This document shows, piece by piece, positions 26,185-35,100 of a stretch of 64,000 nt of DNA. Made by a program: the position numbers and the translations under genes. The stretch is from Mesorhizobium norvegicum (lineage in GTDB: Bacteria > Pseudomonadota > Alphaproteobacteria > Rhizobiales > Rhizobiaceae), in assembly GCF_004919685.1 (NCBI RefSeq), contig NZ_SMYZ01000038.1, forward strand, positions 62,001 to 126,000. The letters run 5' to 3'. How positions within the stretch are numbered: the stretch's first letter is position 1; each line of letters begins with the position of its first letter. The notes under the pieces are model-generated. The model was not told the origin of the DNA, ran no database searches, and saw only the letters and a program-made list of their open reading frames with translations.

Positions 26185-27245
26185 TGTGTGCGGCACGAAC
26201 AGACAAGAAGACGGAACATACAGCGCGCACCATGACGAAGGCGCGTGTGCTTGTCCTGGCACTGCTGTCGGCGACAGCACTCGCCGGCTGCGCCTCGAAA
26301 AAATACATTCCGCCGGAGATCCAATACGACGATGCTGTGCCTGCCGTGCAGAAGGCCGATCCGCCTGGTGCGGTGAAGGTGGTGGAGCTGCCGAAACCGC
26401 TTCCGCTGCCCGGCCAGTTGAAGCCGATAGAGACCAGTAAGGCTAAGGCGGAGCCGGCCGATCCCAAACAGAGGATCAGCCAGGCCAATGAGGCCGCGCG
26501 AATGCAGCCTGTCCGCGATGGTTTTATCAACGCGATCCAGCTGTATCCCTGGAGTGAAGGCGCGCTGTACCAGATCTATGCCGCGCCCGGCCAGGTCACC
26601 GACATCGCGCTGCAGCCGGGCGAGCAGCTTGTTGGCTCCGGTCCTGTCGCTGCCGGCGACACTGTGCGCTGGATCATCGGCGACACGCAGAGCGGGGCAG
26701 GGGATCGGCTTCAGGTCCACATCCTCGTCAAGCCGACGAGGCCCGATCTCCAGACCAACCTTGTCATCAACAGCGATCGTCGTACCTATCATCTCGAGCT
26801 GCGATCGACCGAAAGCACCTACATGGCATCGGTTTCATGGCAGTATCCGCAAGATCAGCTGATCGCGCTCCGGCGCCAGAACGCACAGGTTTCCGCCGCG
26901 CAGCCGGTCGCTGCCGGCGTCGACATCCAGAAACTCAACTTCCGCTACCGCATCGAGGGCGACACGGCGCCGTGGAAGCCGCTGCGTGTGTTCGATGACG
27001 GCACAAAAGTCTATATCGAATTCCCGTCCGGCATCGCTCAGGGTGAGATGCCGCCGCTCTTCGTCATCGGCCCATCGGGCGGCTCGGAACTGGTCAACTA
27101 CCGCGCTCGGCAAAACTACTATGTCGTTGACCGGCTGTTCGCCGCAGCTGAACTGAGGCTCGGCGACAAGACGAGCGAGAGGCGTGTCAGAATCGTGCGC
27201 ACTGACGGGAAAAGACCGCCGCGCAGCGCGGGGCTGTTCCGATGA
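26181..27245 (+). CDS. trbG: Conjugal transfer protein TrbG
   Basis: A VirB9-like outer-membrane core complex protein, 354 residues from ATG 26181, which has AAGGAG five bases upstream. An internal ATG at 26232 would give the clearer lipoprotein signal (LATALAGC lipobox-like, here ATALAGC), so the mature protein may be lipid-anchored. The C-terminal VirB9 domain holds FRYRIEG and NYYVVDRLF. The frame is open far upstream but that part overlaps trbF and is not used. Confidence 0.93.
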   Translation: MMCAARTDKKTEHTARTMTKARVLVLALLSATALAGCASKKYIPPEIQYDDAVPAVQKADPPGAVKVVELPKPLPLPGQLKPIETSKAKAEPADPKQRISQANEAARMQPVRDGFINAIQLYPWSEGALYQIYAAPGQVTDIALQPGEQLVGSGPVAAGDTVRWIIGDTQSGAGDRLQVHILVKPTRPDLQTNLVINSDRRTYHLELRSTESTYMASVSWQYPQDQLIALRRQNAQVSAAQPVAAGVDIQKLNFRYRIEGDTAPWKPLRVFDDGTKVYIEFPSGIAQGEMPPLFVIGPSGGSELVNYRARQNYYVVDRLFAAAELRLGDKTSERRVRIVRTDGKRPPRSAGLFR

Positions 27246-28456
27246 GCGACGTTGCAGATTCCCCGAACGTGGACATCAGAGCCGACCTGCGTCTGAGGCC
27301 CGAGCCCGCCAGCGTCACGCGCCTTTCGCGCAAGGTGCTGATCGGTCTTGGTGGAGTGGCCAGCGTTGCGATCCTCGGCACACTGATCTGGGCGCTCGAC
27401 ACCAGGCGGCGCGGCAACGATGAGCCTTCCGAACTCTTCACTACTGAAAACCGCTCGACCGCCGATGGATTGCAGACATTGCCGAAGGACTATGCCGGCG
27501 TTCCGAAACTCGGGCCAGCGCTGCCAGGCGATCTCGGCCGGCCGATCCTGCGTGCACAGGAGCAGGGCAGGCCGGTCATTGCGCCCGGCATAACCTCGCC
27601 CCGCGTCGATCCGGAAGAACAGCGCCGCCTCGCCGAGATCGAGGCCGCGCGCATTGCAAAGCTCTTTACCGATACCAACACGCGGACAAATCCAGGGCGG
27701 CAGGGTGCTGTCGAAGGAGAAGCCATGGCGGGGTCCATGTCCGGTCTGACGCTCCCTACAGAACAGCGCCCGCTCGACACCGGCGCCACTCCAGACATCC
27801 AGGACCGCAAGCTCGCCTTCGTCAATGCGAATCCGGATCGCCGCACCGTGAGTCCTGACCGTCTCGCCGGGAAAGCCTCGCCATATGTTGTGCAGGCCGG
27901 GTCTGTCATTCCGGCCGCCTTGATCACCGGCATCCGATCCGACTTGCCGGGCCAGATCACCGCCCAGGTTACCGAGAACGTCTATGACAGTCCGACAGGA
28001 TCCTATCTCCTGATCCCGCAGGGCGCGAGGCTGATCGGCCAGTACGACAGTCAGGTCGCTTTCGGCCAGTCACGCGTGCTGTTGGTCTGGAACCGGCTGA
28101 TCTTGCCCGACGGAAATTCGATTGTACTCGAGCGTCAGCAGGGTTCGGACGCCCAAGGGTTGTCCGGACTTGAGGACGAGGTCGACCATCACTGGGGGCA
28201 GCTGTTCAAGGCGGCGGCGCTTTCGACATTGTTGGGCGCCGGCTCCAGCATCGGTTCCAGCGACAACGAGAGCGATATCGCCAAGGCGATCAGAGAAAGC
28301 GCTCAAAACTCGACGAGCACTGTTGGCCAGCAGATCGTGGGCCGCCAACTCGATGTCCAGCCGACCCTGACAGTACGCCCTGGATTTCCGGTTCGCGTGA
28401 TCGTCAACCGGGATCTGGTGCTTGCGCCATACGGTGATGAGAGGCCGCATTCATGA
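27242..28456 (+). CDS. trbI: Conjugal transfer protein TrbI
   Basis: A 404-residue VirB10-like protein that spans both membranes of the core complex. One transmembrane helix (~36-55) is followed by a proline-rich linker and the VirB10 beta-barrel domain with AGSVIPAALITGI, GSYLLIPQGARLIGQYD and VRVIVNRDLVLAPY. It overlaps trbG and the DUF2274 gene by four bases each. Confidence 0.95.
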   Translation: MSDVADSPNVDIRADLRLRPEPASVTRLSRKVLIGLGGVASVAILGTLIWALDTRRRGNDEPSELFTTENRSTADGLQTLPKDYAGVPKLGPALPGDLGRPILRAQEQGRPVIAPGITSPRVDPEEQRRLAEIEAARIAKLFTDTNTRTNPGRQGAVEGEAMAGSMSGLTLPTEQRPLDTGATPDIQDRKLAFVNANPDRRTVSPDRLAGKASPYVVQAGSVIPAALITGIRSDLPGQITAQVTENVYDSPTGSYLLIPQGARLIGQYDSQVAFGQSRVLLVWNRLILPDGNSIVLERQQGSDAQGLSGLEDEVDHHWGQLFKAAALSTLLGAGSSIGSSDNESDIAKAIRESAQNSTSTVGQQIVGRQLDVQPTLTVRPGFPVRVIVNRDLVLAPYGDERPHS

Positions 28457-28677
28457 CTAAGCTCAAGCTCGCCACCATTCCTGATGATCGACAGGTCAAG
28501 ATGACGATCGATTTGCCTGCCGCAGTTCACCGAGATCTTGTTGCCTACGCGGAGGTGCTAAGCCGTGAGACAGGCCAGACAGTCGCTCCTGCAAAGTTGG
28601 TCACGCCGATGCTGACACGATTCATGGCGACGGACCGTGCCTTCAGCCGAGCCCGGCGCGAACCTAAGTCAGAGTGA
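28453..28677 (+). CDS. DUF2274 protein
   Basis: A 74-residue protein with the KLKLATIPDDRQVKMTIDLPAAVHRDLVAYAEVL pattern of DUF2274, a ribbon-helix-helix-like small protein that regularly ends trb operons in these elements. The function is not known; a regulator of transfer genes is plausible. Its end overlaps the convergent truncated LysR gene by nine bases. Confidence 0.88.
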   Translation: MTKLKLATIPDDRQVKMTIDLPAAVHRDLVAYAEVLSRETGQTVAPAKLVTPMLTRFMATDRAFSRARREPKSE

Positions 28678-29088
28678 GCGAGTCGCGGCACGTTTGTCCT
28701 CCACGAAGCGCAGGGCGATATCAGGCCTGCGCCGGACGAAATCCGCAACGGCATCAAGGAACGCGATTGCGTGCACGGACGCATCGAAGCCGATCGACAT
28801 GGCGCCAGCTTCTAGGCCTCGATGTGTGTTGACCATGGCGAGTGCTTCATCGAGGTCGATCAGAACGCGGCGCAGATTGCGCAGAAATTCCGCGCCGTCC
28901 AAGGTAGGCCGGACACCGCCCGCGTGACGTTCAAACAGGACCGTTCCAAGCGAGTCCTCTAGGTCACGGATGCGCCGGCTGAGGGCGGAATGGTGGATTC
29001 CCATGTGTCGAGAGGCGCCGAGGAAACTGCCTTCCTCGGCGACGACAACTGCGCAATCGAGTGTAATGAGCTGGACGCGTCGCCGCAT
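28669..29088 (-). CDS. LysR-type regulator, truncated
   Basis: A 139-residue protein with the full N-terminal winged helix (RRVQLITLDCAVVVAEEGSFLGASRHMGI, LEDSLGTVLFERHAGGVRPT) and linker helix but only the first ~50 residues of the effector domain; normal length is about 300. The cut falls where it meets the trb operon end. Genes of this type beside DUF2274 are common, so this may be a remnant or a naturally short DNA-binding form. It could still bind DNA as a dimer. Confidence 0.7.
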   Translation of the reverse strand: MRRRVQLITLDCAVVVAEEGSFLGASRHMGIHHSALSRRIRDLEDSLGTVLFERHAGGVRPTLDGAEFLRNLRRVLIDLDEALAMVNTHRGLEAGAMSIGFDASVHAIAFLDAVADFVRRRPDIALRFVEDKRAATRSL

Positions 29089-29103
29089 AGCACTTCGTCG
29101 TGC

Positions 29104-29712
29104 TCAATTGTCTACGGTGCCGGCTCGCGGGCTCGGTTTACGCATCTCGTTCAATCTGGCGAGCGTCCGCTCGTCGAAACTGGCAGTTACAGCCATCGTT
29201 TCCTCGCCGCCGATGACCCGCGGTAGGCCAAGCGGTGTGACCCGAAAATGGAGTTGAACGAGCCGCAGCAGCCAGAGTGGATTCATCTCGATGATGATTG
29301 TGTCGACTCCTCGGCCTAGTCCCCATTCGACGATACCGGAAAGGAGCGCGTTCGCCACAGGACTGAGGATCCTGCCGCGCTCGCGATGACCGGCTTCGAC
29401 GCAATAGCGGGTCCACTCCCAGATGTTCGGACCGGCGGGTGGTAAGCCTTCGCAGAGATCCGAAAGGACTTCGGTGAGAAGGTGCGGCCTGATGGAAGGA
29501 AGCATCCGTTGATAACCGATGACGTGACCGTCCGCGATAAAAAGCATGTGAACGGCGTGTTCGTCATCGAAGCGGTCCGTTTCGAGCCCGTTCTCCTGCG
29601 CAAGCTCAATCCACCTCTTCTCATCTACAAAGACTTTGTGGCGAAGTCGAAATGCCTCGTCCATTTCCTGGCGGTAGGAACTGAAGTTTTCGGCAGTCAC
29701 AATGTGGAGCAT
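29104..29712 (-). CDS. traI: Acyl-homoserine lactone synthase (LuxI/TraI family)
   Basis: A 202-residue autoinducer synthase that makes AHL from S-adenosylmethionine and acyl-ACP. The conserved residues are at family positions: R24, F28, W34, D49/D50, R69, E99 and R102 (in IWEWTRYCVE). It follows luxR in the same direction with an 81-base gap. In mesorhizobial symbiosis elements the matching pair controls transfer and excision, and its place right after the trb operon suggests the same here. The symbol is by analogy. Confidence 0.9.
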   Translation of the reverse strand: MLHIVTAENFSSYRQEMDEAFRLRHKVFVDEKRWIELAQENGLETDRFDDEHAVHMLFIADGHVIGYQRMLPSIRPHLLTEVLSDLCEGLPPAGPNIWEWTRYCVEAGHRERGRILSPVANALLSGIVEWGLGRGVDTIIIEMNPLWLLRLVQLHFRVTPLGLPRVIGGEETMAVTASFDERTLARLNEMRKPSPRAGTVDN

Positions 29713-29770
29713 CTGTCGTCCTCCGGTGCTGAAGTTCGACTGACACTGCGACGTTCATCTGCACTCGGAT

Positions 29771-29780
29771 ATCACGTGAT
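29771..29780. promoter_or_regulatory. Palindrome upstream of the AHL synthase gene
   Basis: ATCACGTGAT is a perfect 10-base palindrome, 58 bases before the synthase start, in the gap after luxR. It is a candidate lux box core, though shorter than the usual 18-20 bases. Confidence 0.35.
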
Positions 29781-29793
29781 CCCGTGAGCTTGT

Positions 29794-30546
29794 TCAGGAA
29801 ATAAGACCGAGTCTGAATGCCTCGGCGACGGCGTGAATGGTGCTCGTCACGCCCAGCCTATTGCGTACGATACGCAAATGGGTGTCTGCAGTGTTACTGC
29901 TGATGGTCAGGCGCCCAGCAATCTGGTCGACAGTTAGCCCCTCCGCGGCCCAATGGAGCACGTCAAGCTGACGTCGCGACAGCTGAATATGCTTCCGCGG
30001 CCGCTCACCCCTGACTAGAACGGAAGCGGATCCAAAAGCACAGGCGGCAACGAGTTGGAAAGCCATGCGCTGGATTGGATCCGCCTCGAGCTTTTTTCCC
30101 GCAATTGAAACACCTACCGGCAGGCGTTCAATAGTCGAAAATGCCACCGTAAATCCATCAGACAGGTCGAACTCTGTCGCTTCATTCATGATTCGGCGAC
30201 CGACGGCGGAGACGTTGCAGAGCGCTCCTACTTCGTTCCAAGTAAATGGAAGACAGCACTGTCTCACAAGACGAATAGTCGGGTCGCGATAGAGGTATCC
30301 GCTCGAAAAATATCGGTTTGACCACTCTTCGGGCCACGCATCGAGAAGGACATGTGACAGCTGTTCGCGACGCGATGCAGATGGTGGTGGGATAGCACCA
30401 GCGAGAAGATTTGTCGCGCCTAAACATCCCGCGAATGCGAGCAGACAGTCGCAGACATCCTGCAACGTCCGGCTTTCCTGGATGTCTGAAATATATCGGC
30501 CGGTCTCTTCAAGCTGGCGGCGCCAACTATAAGTCTTTCCCCGCAC
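29794..30546 (-). CDS. traR: LuxR-type quorum-sensing regulator (TraR-like)
   Basis: A 250-residue regulator with an N-terminal autoinducer-binding domain (WSNRYFSSGYLYRDPTI, giving W75, Y79 and D88 of the ligand pocket pattern) and a C-terminal LuxR helix-turn-helix (~185-245: LSRRQLDVLHWAAEGLTVDQIAGRL). It should bind the AHL made by the adjacent synthase and control transfer genes. Symbol by analogy with TraR of rhizobial elements. Confidence 0.88.
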   Translation of the reverse strand: MRGKTYSWRRQLEETGRYISDIQESRTLQDVCDCLLAFAGCLGATNLLAGAIPPPSASRREQLSHVLLDAWPEEWSNRYFSSGYLYRDPTIRLVRQCCLPFTWNEVGALCNVSAVGRRIMNEATEFDLSDGFTVAFSTIERLPVGVSIAGKKLEADPIQRMAFQLVAACAFGSASVLVRGERPRKHIQLSRRQLDVLHWAAEGLTVDQIAGRLTISSNTADTHLRIVRNRLGVTSTIHAVAEAFRLGLIS

Positions 30547-30938
30547 TGCTTCTAACCACCTAAAGTCCTCGGTGTATCTGAAATCGTTTCACTCGGCGTC
30601 TCGGGATTTCGTGTCCAACAGTTTGGAGCTCGTCCGCCGAGAAGATGCGAGCTCGGTTTATTACTGGCGACGGCCAGCGACAGCGAGTTGAAAAGTGCTC
30701 CGCAATCCTTGCCATCTGGCTTCGACTGCGGAGCACGCTTCCGCCTTGGGAGGCAAGCCTATGCAACAATTATTGAGAACAACGAATGGTTTGCCATCTC
30801 TCGGGGTGACACACAGCACCGGTCTTTCCCACGTCTCAACGGCGGTGTTGAAGTTCGTCGCGAAACAGCGTTGTCCATTTGTTTTTACGCGGTTCCTGAC
30901 GGAAAACCGTGCCGCACTTTTCCGGGATTGCTTCAACC
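30547..30938. other. Intergenic region, no gene recognised
   Basis: Upstream of luxR and downstream of the P1 hydrolase gene. A few open frames of 70-100 codons exist on both strands, but none has recognisable protein character or a good ribosome site. It should hold the luxR promoter. It is the junction between transfer genes and module 2. Confidence 0.5.
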
Positions 30939-32144
30939 TCACTTCGCCTGCTGCCTGCCGTACAGCCCGAGAAGCTGTTTCAGCTTGTCGTGAGGCAGAC
31001 CGAACAGGGTGTAGCCGTCCCCGCCCGTCATCGTGTCGGCAGCCACCAGGGCGTTGACGATCGCCTCCTCCGTAGCCTCCACCGTCGCCTGGAACACGGG
31101 GTCAAGCTGCCCCGTGGCCAGCATCGGGCCTTCATTTATCTTTTCGTCGGGCACGTCGTTCGCGGCGGAGGTCGTGGAGAAGGAGACGATCAGGTCGCCG
31201 GACCCGTTGCCCGAAAAAGAACCGAGCCGGCCGAGACCCAACGAAGCGCGCCTTGCCACGCGGTTCAGCTGGATGGAATTCAACGGAACGTCGGTCGCCA
31301 CGACGACGATGATCGACCCGTCGTCGGGAACCGGCTTTCCGCCGCTGCCGTCGGCCTGGCACTCCGGGTTCTTTTTCTCGATGGATTGGCCCGGCGCGTA
31401 GCACGGCAGCCATTTTGCCGCCAGTTCTCGTCCGACCGGAACGCCCGAAATGCGAAGGACCTGCCGCGCGCCCGTGTTGCATTGAACGAGCACCCCCACG
31501 GTGTAGGGTTTTTTGTCGATGGAGATCGCTCGCGATGCCGTGCCGATGCCGCCCTTGAAGCCGAAGCACCGCATGCCGGTGCCTCCGCCGACATTGCCCT
31601 CGGCGACCGGGCCTCCATTGGCGCGGTCGATCGCCTCCATCGCGTGCTCCGGCTTGACGTGGAAGCCCTGGATGTCATTCATCCCGCCGTCCCACGTCTC
31701 CGCCACGACCGGCGTCACCGCCTCGCCGAATTTCTGCGCGGACCACCGCTGTATGCCGGCATAGACCTGCCCGATGGCGTTGGTGTTGGAAATGCCAATG
31801 GGGCCATAAACGAGGCCGAGGTCCTGCAGGTAGGACTGGCCGGTCATTTCCCCATAGCCATTCAGGTTGAAGAAGCCGCCATTCACCGGCTTCGAACTGG
31901 CGTGGCCTCTCGGCAGAACGACCGTCACGCCGGTCCGGACCGGACCTTGCCCCACACTGATCCGACCGTCCCCTTCGATCAAGGTGACATGGCCTACCTC
32001 GACGCCGGCAACGTCGGTAATCGCGTTGAGCTTGCCCGGCGTCCCGTCGAAATCTACGCCCAGGTCGCGGGCGCGTTCCCTGGATGCCGCCATGCCACTC
32101 GACAGCGATGCCGCAAGCAGGACCGGAATGAATTTCTTAAGCAC
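30939..32144 (-). CDS. P1 family (DmpA-type) hydrolase, exported
   Basis: A 401-residue N-terminal-nucleophile enzyme of the DmpA/BapA/NylC family, whose members cleave beta-peptides, D-amino acid peptides or nylon oligomers. A signal peptide (1-20, SSGMAA) predicts the periplasm. The self-cleavage site is visible as G276-S277 in PDDGSIIVVVATD, which frees the catalytic serine. Codons are strongly GC-rich compared with the next rightward genes. It is divergent from an amino acid importer, so it may release omega-amino acids or amides for uptake. Confidence 0.88.
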   Translation of the reverse strand: MLKKFIPVLLAASLSSGMAASRERARDLGVDFDGTPGKLNAITDVAGVEVGHVTLIEGDGRISVGQGPVRTGVTVVLPRGHASSKPVNGGFFNLNGYGEMTGQSYLQDLGLVYGPIGISNTNAIGQVYAGIQRWSAQKFGEAVTPVVAETWDGGMNDIQGFHVKPEHAMEAIDRANGGPVAEGNVGGGTGMRCFGFKGGIGTASRAISIDKKPYTVGVLVQCNTGARQVLRISGVPVGRELAAKWLPCYAPGQSIEKKNPECQADGSGGKPVPDDGSIIVVVATDVPLNSIQLNRVARRASLGLGRLGSFSGNGSGDLIVSFSTTSAANDVPDEKINEGPMLATGQLDPVFQATVEATEEAIVNALVAADTMTGGDGYTLFGLPHDKLKQLLGLYGRQQAK

Positions 32145-32793
32145 GCCAAACCTCCCAAACCCGTGGTTCGGGCAACCTTATCGCTCTTGAAAGACAGACA
32201 AATAGCGACGCGGGTAATATTGCATCGGATTGGTCGATGTATCACGATACGGTTCTCGTGCAGTGTCGCTCTTCTCTGGCCCGCGCGTTGACACTTACAT
32301 GGGTTCGACGCGTGCCCGGCAATAGCCTGCGGATATTCATGTCCTCCGTCATGACGGGGAAGTGGGCTCATTCCGGCGATTTCATTGCTGCTGTTCTCCG
32401 ATTGCCCTTCAACACCCTCAGTCCTTCAGATAGGAGCCTCATCCGCAAACCGTCCCGCTAAACGCTATGTCCACGGCTGCGTTCAGTTCGTCTCAAAATA
32501 TGCTCTTGAGCAAGGTCAGCGTCGTTTGTGTCGCGGGTACAAAACAGCTGCGCCTCCTCAATTCTGCATTGGGGTCCGTTATCGATGCAACGCCGACGTT
32601 TGGTGGTCGCGTACGTTCTTATATTCCATCGGCTCCCAGCTGGTTACGTATGACCGCTTGCCGAAGCGGCCGCCTTGGAGCGGGTCGATACATCTGCATT
32701 CACGATGTATGCGCAACATATTGCGGATTTAACATTCTAAAGATTGCACTCACTAATCCATTCCATTGGTTGGGCGGCAAGGGGATATGGCGC
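32145..32793. other. Divergent promoter region, no gene recognised
   Basis: About 650 bases between the P1 hydrolase and permease starts. The permease reading frame is open back to 32467, but that extension has no permease character and GGGG before ATG 32794 marks the real start. Composition is lower in GC than the flanking hydrolase gene. No clear operator was found. Confidence 0.5.
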
Positions 32794-33498
32794 ATGGAGC
32801 TAGTGGGTTTCAGTGCCGGTGGCTGGGGCTGGTCGTTTCTAAGTGGTCTGGTCGTCACCGTGGAAGTGGCAATCCTTGCCCTGCCGCTGGGACTGTTTTT
32901 CGGCCTCTTGATTGCATTGGGGAGGCAAAGCAAATCGCGCCTTCTCAGGATTGCATCGATTGGCTACGCGAATGCATTCCAGGCGATCCCAGAATTGTTG
33001 ACTATCTTTGCTATCTACCATGGCTGCTCCCATCTCATTCAGCTTCTGATGTCGGGCCTCGATATCCAGACGTCGTGGACCGTTCCGGGTGTTGCGGCTG
33101 GGTCGTTTGCTCTCAGTCTCGTGTTCGCTGCGTATTCAAGCGAGATCTGGTTGGGTGCTCTGGCGGGCATCGGGCGGGGCCAATACGAAGCAGCAATGTC
33201 TCTCGGACTTTCGGGCATCGTCTCCTTGAGAATTGTCGTACTGCCTCAGGCCTTCCGGCTCGCTCTTCCTGGGCTCGGTAATCTCTGGATCATCCTCCTG
33301 AAAGATACCGCGCTTGTATCGCTAATATCTGTCTCCGAGTTTATGAGAGAAGTAAACCTGGCGGTTGCGGCAACACATAGATACTTCGTTCTCTATCTAT
33401 TCGCCTGTCTGGGTTACATCGTTCTGACAAAGATATCGGAGTTTGTTCTCGAACGATTGAATCTGAGAGCAAGTCGCCACCTTGTGCGGGCGGCATGA
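32794..33498 (+). CDS. Polar amino acid ABC importer, permease 1
   Basis: A 234-residue HisM/GlnP-like inner-membrane permease with five hydrophobic segments. The coupling loop EAAMSLGLSGIVSLRIVVLPQAFRLALPGLGN (about 135-165) is the family signature. It overlaps permease 2 by four bases. Length matches the family only when ATG 32794 is used. Confidence 0.88.
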   Translation: MELVGFSAGGWGWSFLSGLVVTVEVAILALPLGLFFGLLIALGRQSKSRLLRIASIGYANAFQAIPELLTIFAIYHGCSHLIQLLMSGLDIQTSWTVPGVAAGSFALSLVFAAYSSEIWLGALAGIGRGQYEAAMSLGLSGIVSLRIVVLPQAFRLALPGLGNLWIILLKDTALVSLISVSEFMREVNLAVAATHRYFVLYLFACLGYIVLTKISEFVLERLNLRASRHLVRAA

Positions 33499-34175
33499 TC
33501 ATGGATACTTCGCTGGTCGTCGACAACGCCGGACGTCTCTACGAAGGGTTCAAGCTAACGCTTGCATTGGTGGGATTGTCTGCCGCCTGCGCCGCAATCG
33601 TGACCGTCCCATTGGTGTTGGGATTGCGCTCGAATGCATGGGCGCCGCGCGCTGTTTCCGGTGCGTATGTCACCTTCTTTCGCGGGTCTCCGCTCCTGGC
33701 TCAGCTTTTCCTGATCTACTATGGGAGTGGCCAATTTCGACCGCTGTTGGAGTATCTCGGCGTCTGGTGGCTTTTCCGCGACGCGTTCTTCTGCAGCGTT
33801 CTGGCATTTGCCCTTAATTCAGCGGCCTACACCGCAGTTTTGGTGAAGGGAGCGATCGATGCGCTACCCGAAGGGCAATGGGAAGCTGCTGCTGCTCTTG
33901 GGCTTGGCTGGTTCGCTACGCTGCGAAAAGTCATTTTGCCCCAAGCTATCCGAGTAGCCTTGCCTGGCTACGGGAATGAGATCGTTCTCCTAACCAAGGC
34001 AAGCTCCATAACAATGGCTGTTACCCTGTACGAGTTACTTGGAGTTATAAAAGTAATATATTCGAGAACATTTGATATAACCATATATATCTGGGCCGCT
34101 GCCATATATATCGTCATTGTCTCTGCGATCAGGCTCGGCTTTGCGCTGTTGGAGCGATCATTTTTTCGATGGTGA
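33495..34175 (+). CDS. Polar amino acid ABC importer, permease 2
   Basis: A 226-residue HisQ-like permease with the EAAAALGLGWFATLRKVILPQAIRVALPGYGNE coupling loop. The last 45 codons are unusually rich in ATA, TAT and AGA, unlike the rest of the window, which suggests transfer from a lower-GC source. ATG 33495 overlaps the preceding stop. Confidence 0.88.
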   Translation: MIMDTSLVVDNAGRLYEGFKLTLALVGLSAACAAIVTVPLVLGLRSNAWAPRAVSGAYVTFFRGSPLLAQLFLIYYGSGQFRPLLEYLGVWWLFRDAFFCSVLAFALNSAAYTAVLVKGAIDALPEGQWEAAAALGLGWFATLRKVILPQAIRVALPGYGNEIVLLTKASSITMAVTLYELLGVIKVIYSRTFDITIYIWAAAIYIVIVSAIRLGFALLERSFFRW

Positions 34176-34304
34176 TGTTTTGCGATGGCCCGGCAACAGA
34201 TCCCGGCGGGAACGGCAGCGATCGATTCAAGAGTGTGCGGCAAGGAGTGGGCTGCCTCAGACGCTCAGAGAAATAACAAGTGTTTAACAAGGGAGAGCAA
34301 GCAA

Positions 34305-35084
34305 ATGAAATCAACAAATCACTACAAGGCACTATTCGCGGTGGCCTCGCTGTCACTCAGTGTCTCGTCGGCAATGGCTGAGCAGCGCACGTTAAAAATT
34401 GGCACCGATGGCCTCTATCCTCCTTTCAGCGTCGTTGACAACTCAGGCAAGATAACCGGTCTCGACATTGAAATCGGCGATGCGATTTGCGCCAAGCTGA
34501 ACGCAAAGTGCGAATGGACGGCGCAAGACTTCGAAGGCTTGATACCCGCCGTCCAGAACGGCCGCTACGACATGGTTATCGCCTCGCACTCGATCACGGC
34601 TGAACGAAAGAAAGTCGTGGACATGATCAAGTATTACAACAACTCCGCGAGCTTCGTGATTCGAAAGGATAGCGACGGCTCCGACCTGTCCCCCGCCAAA
34701 TTCGCAGGAAAAGCCGTAGGCGCCCAAACCGGGACGGTCCATGCTTCCTATCTTGAGAAAAACTTTTCAGGAGCGACCCTGAAATTCTATCCTTCCCAAA
34801 TCGAGGCCTATGCCGATCTCAGCGCCGGTCGGATCGATGCCGTCATGGGGGATACCCCGACTCTCTACACGTGGGTACAAGGCGAGGGGAAGGATTGCTG
34901 CAAGGTCTCGGAAGCCAAGATTACGGATCCATCCGTTGGAGACGGCGCCGGGATCGTCATCAAGAAAGGCAATGAGCCATTGCATTCGGAGGTCCAGAGG
35001 GCCGTCGATCTGATGTGGTCAGACGGTGAGTTTGACACGCTTTGGGCCAAATACTTTCCTTTCCGCATCGGTAACGACAAGTGA
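34305..35084 (+). CDS. Polar amino acid ABC importer, periplasmic binding protein
   Basis: A 259-residue binding protein with signal peptide (cleavage near SSAMA-EQ). Family motifs: TLKIGTDGLYPPFSVVD at the mature N-terminus, KITGLDIEIGDAIC and GLIPAVQNGRYDMVIAS. The aspartate and arginine that normally clamp the alpha-amino acid are not both evident, so the ligand may be an amino-acid-like amine. GGGAGAG before ATG 34305 fixes the start; the open frame upstream is not coding. Confidence 0.9.
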   Translation: MKSTNHYKALFAVASLSLSVSSAMAEQRTLKIGTDGLYPPFSVVDNSGKITGLDIEIGDAICAKLNAKCEWTAQDFEGLIPAVQNGRYDMVIASHSITAERKKVVDMIKYYNNSASFVIRKDSDGSDLSPAKFAGKAVGAQTGTVHASYLEKNFSGATLKFYPSQIEAYADLSAGRIDAVMGDTPTLYTWVQGEGKDCCKVSEAKITDPSVGDGAGIVIKKGNEPLHSEVQRAVDLMWSDGEFDTLWAKYFPFRIGNDK

Positions 35085-35100
35085 CCAGAATCCTCGCGCC

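Noticed and set aside
32467..32793. N-terminal extension of the amino acid permease
   Set aside because: The extra ~109 codons show no membrane or permease pattern, and a ribosome site before ATG 32794 gives the usual family length.
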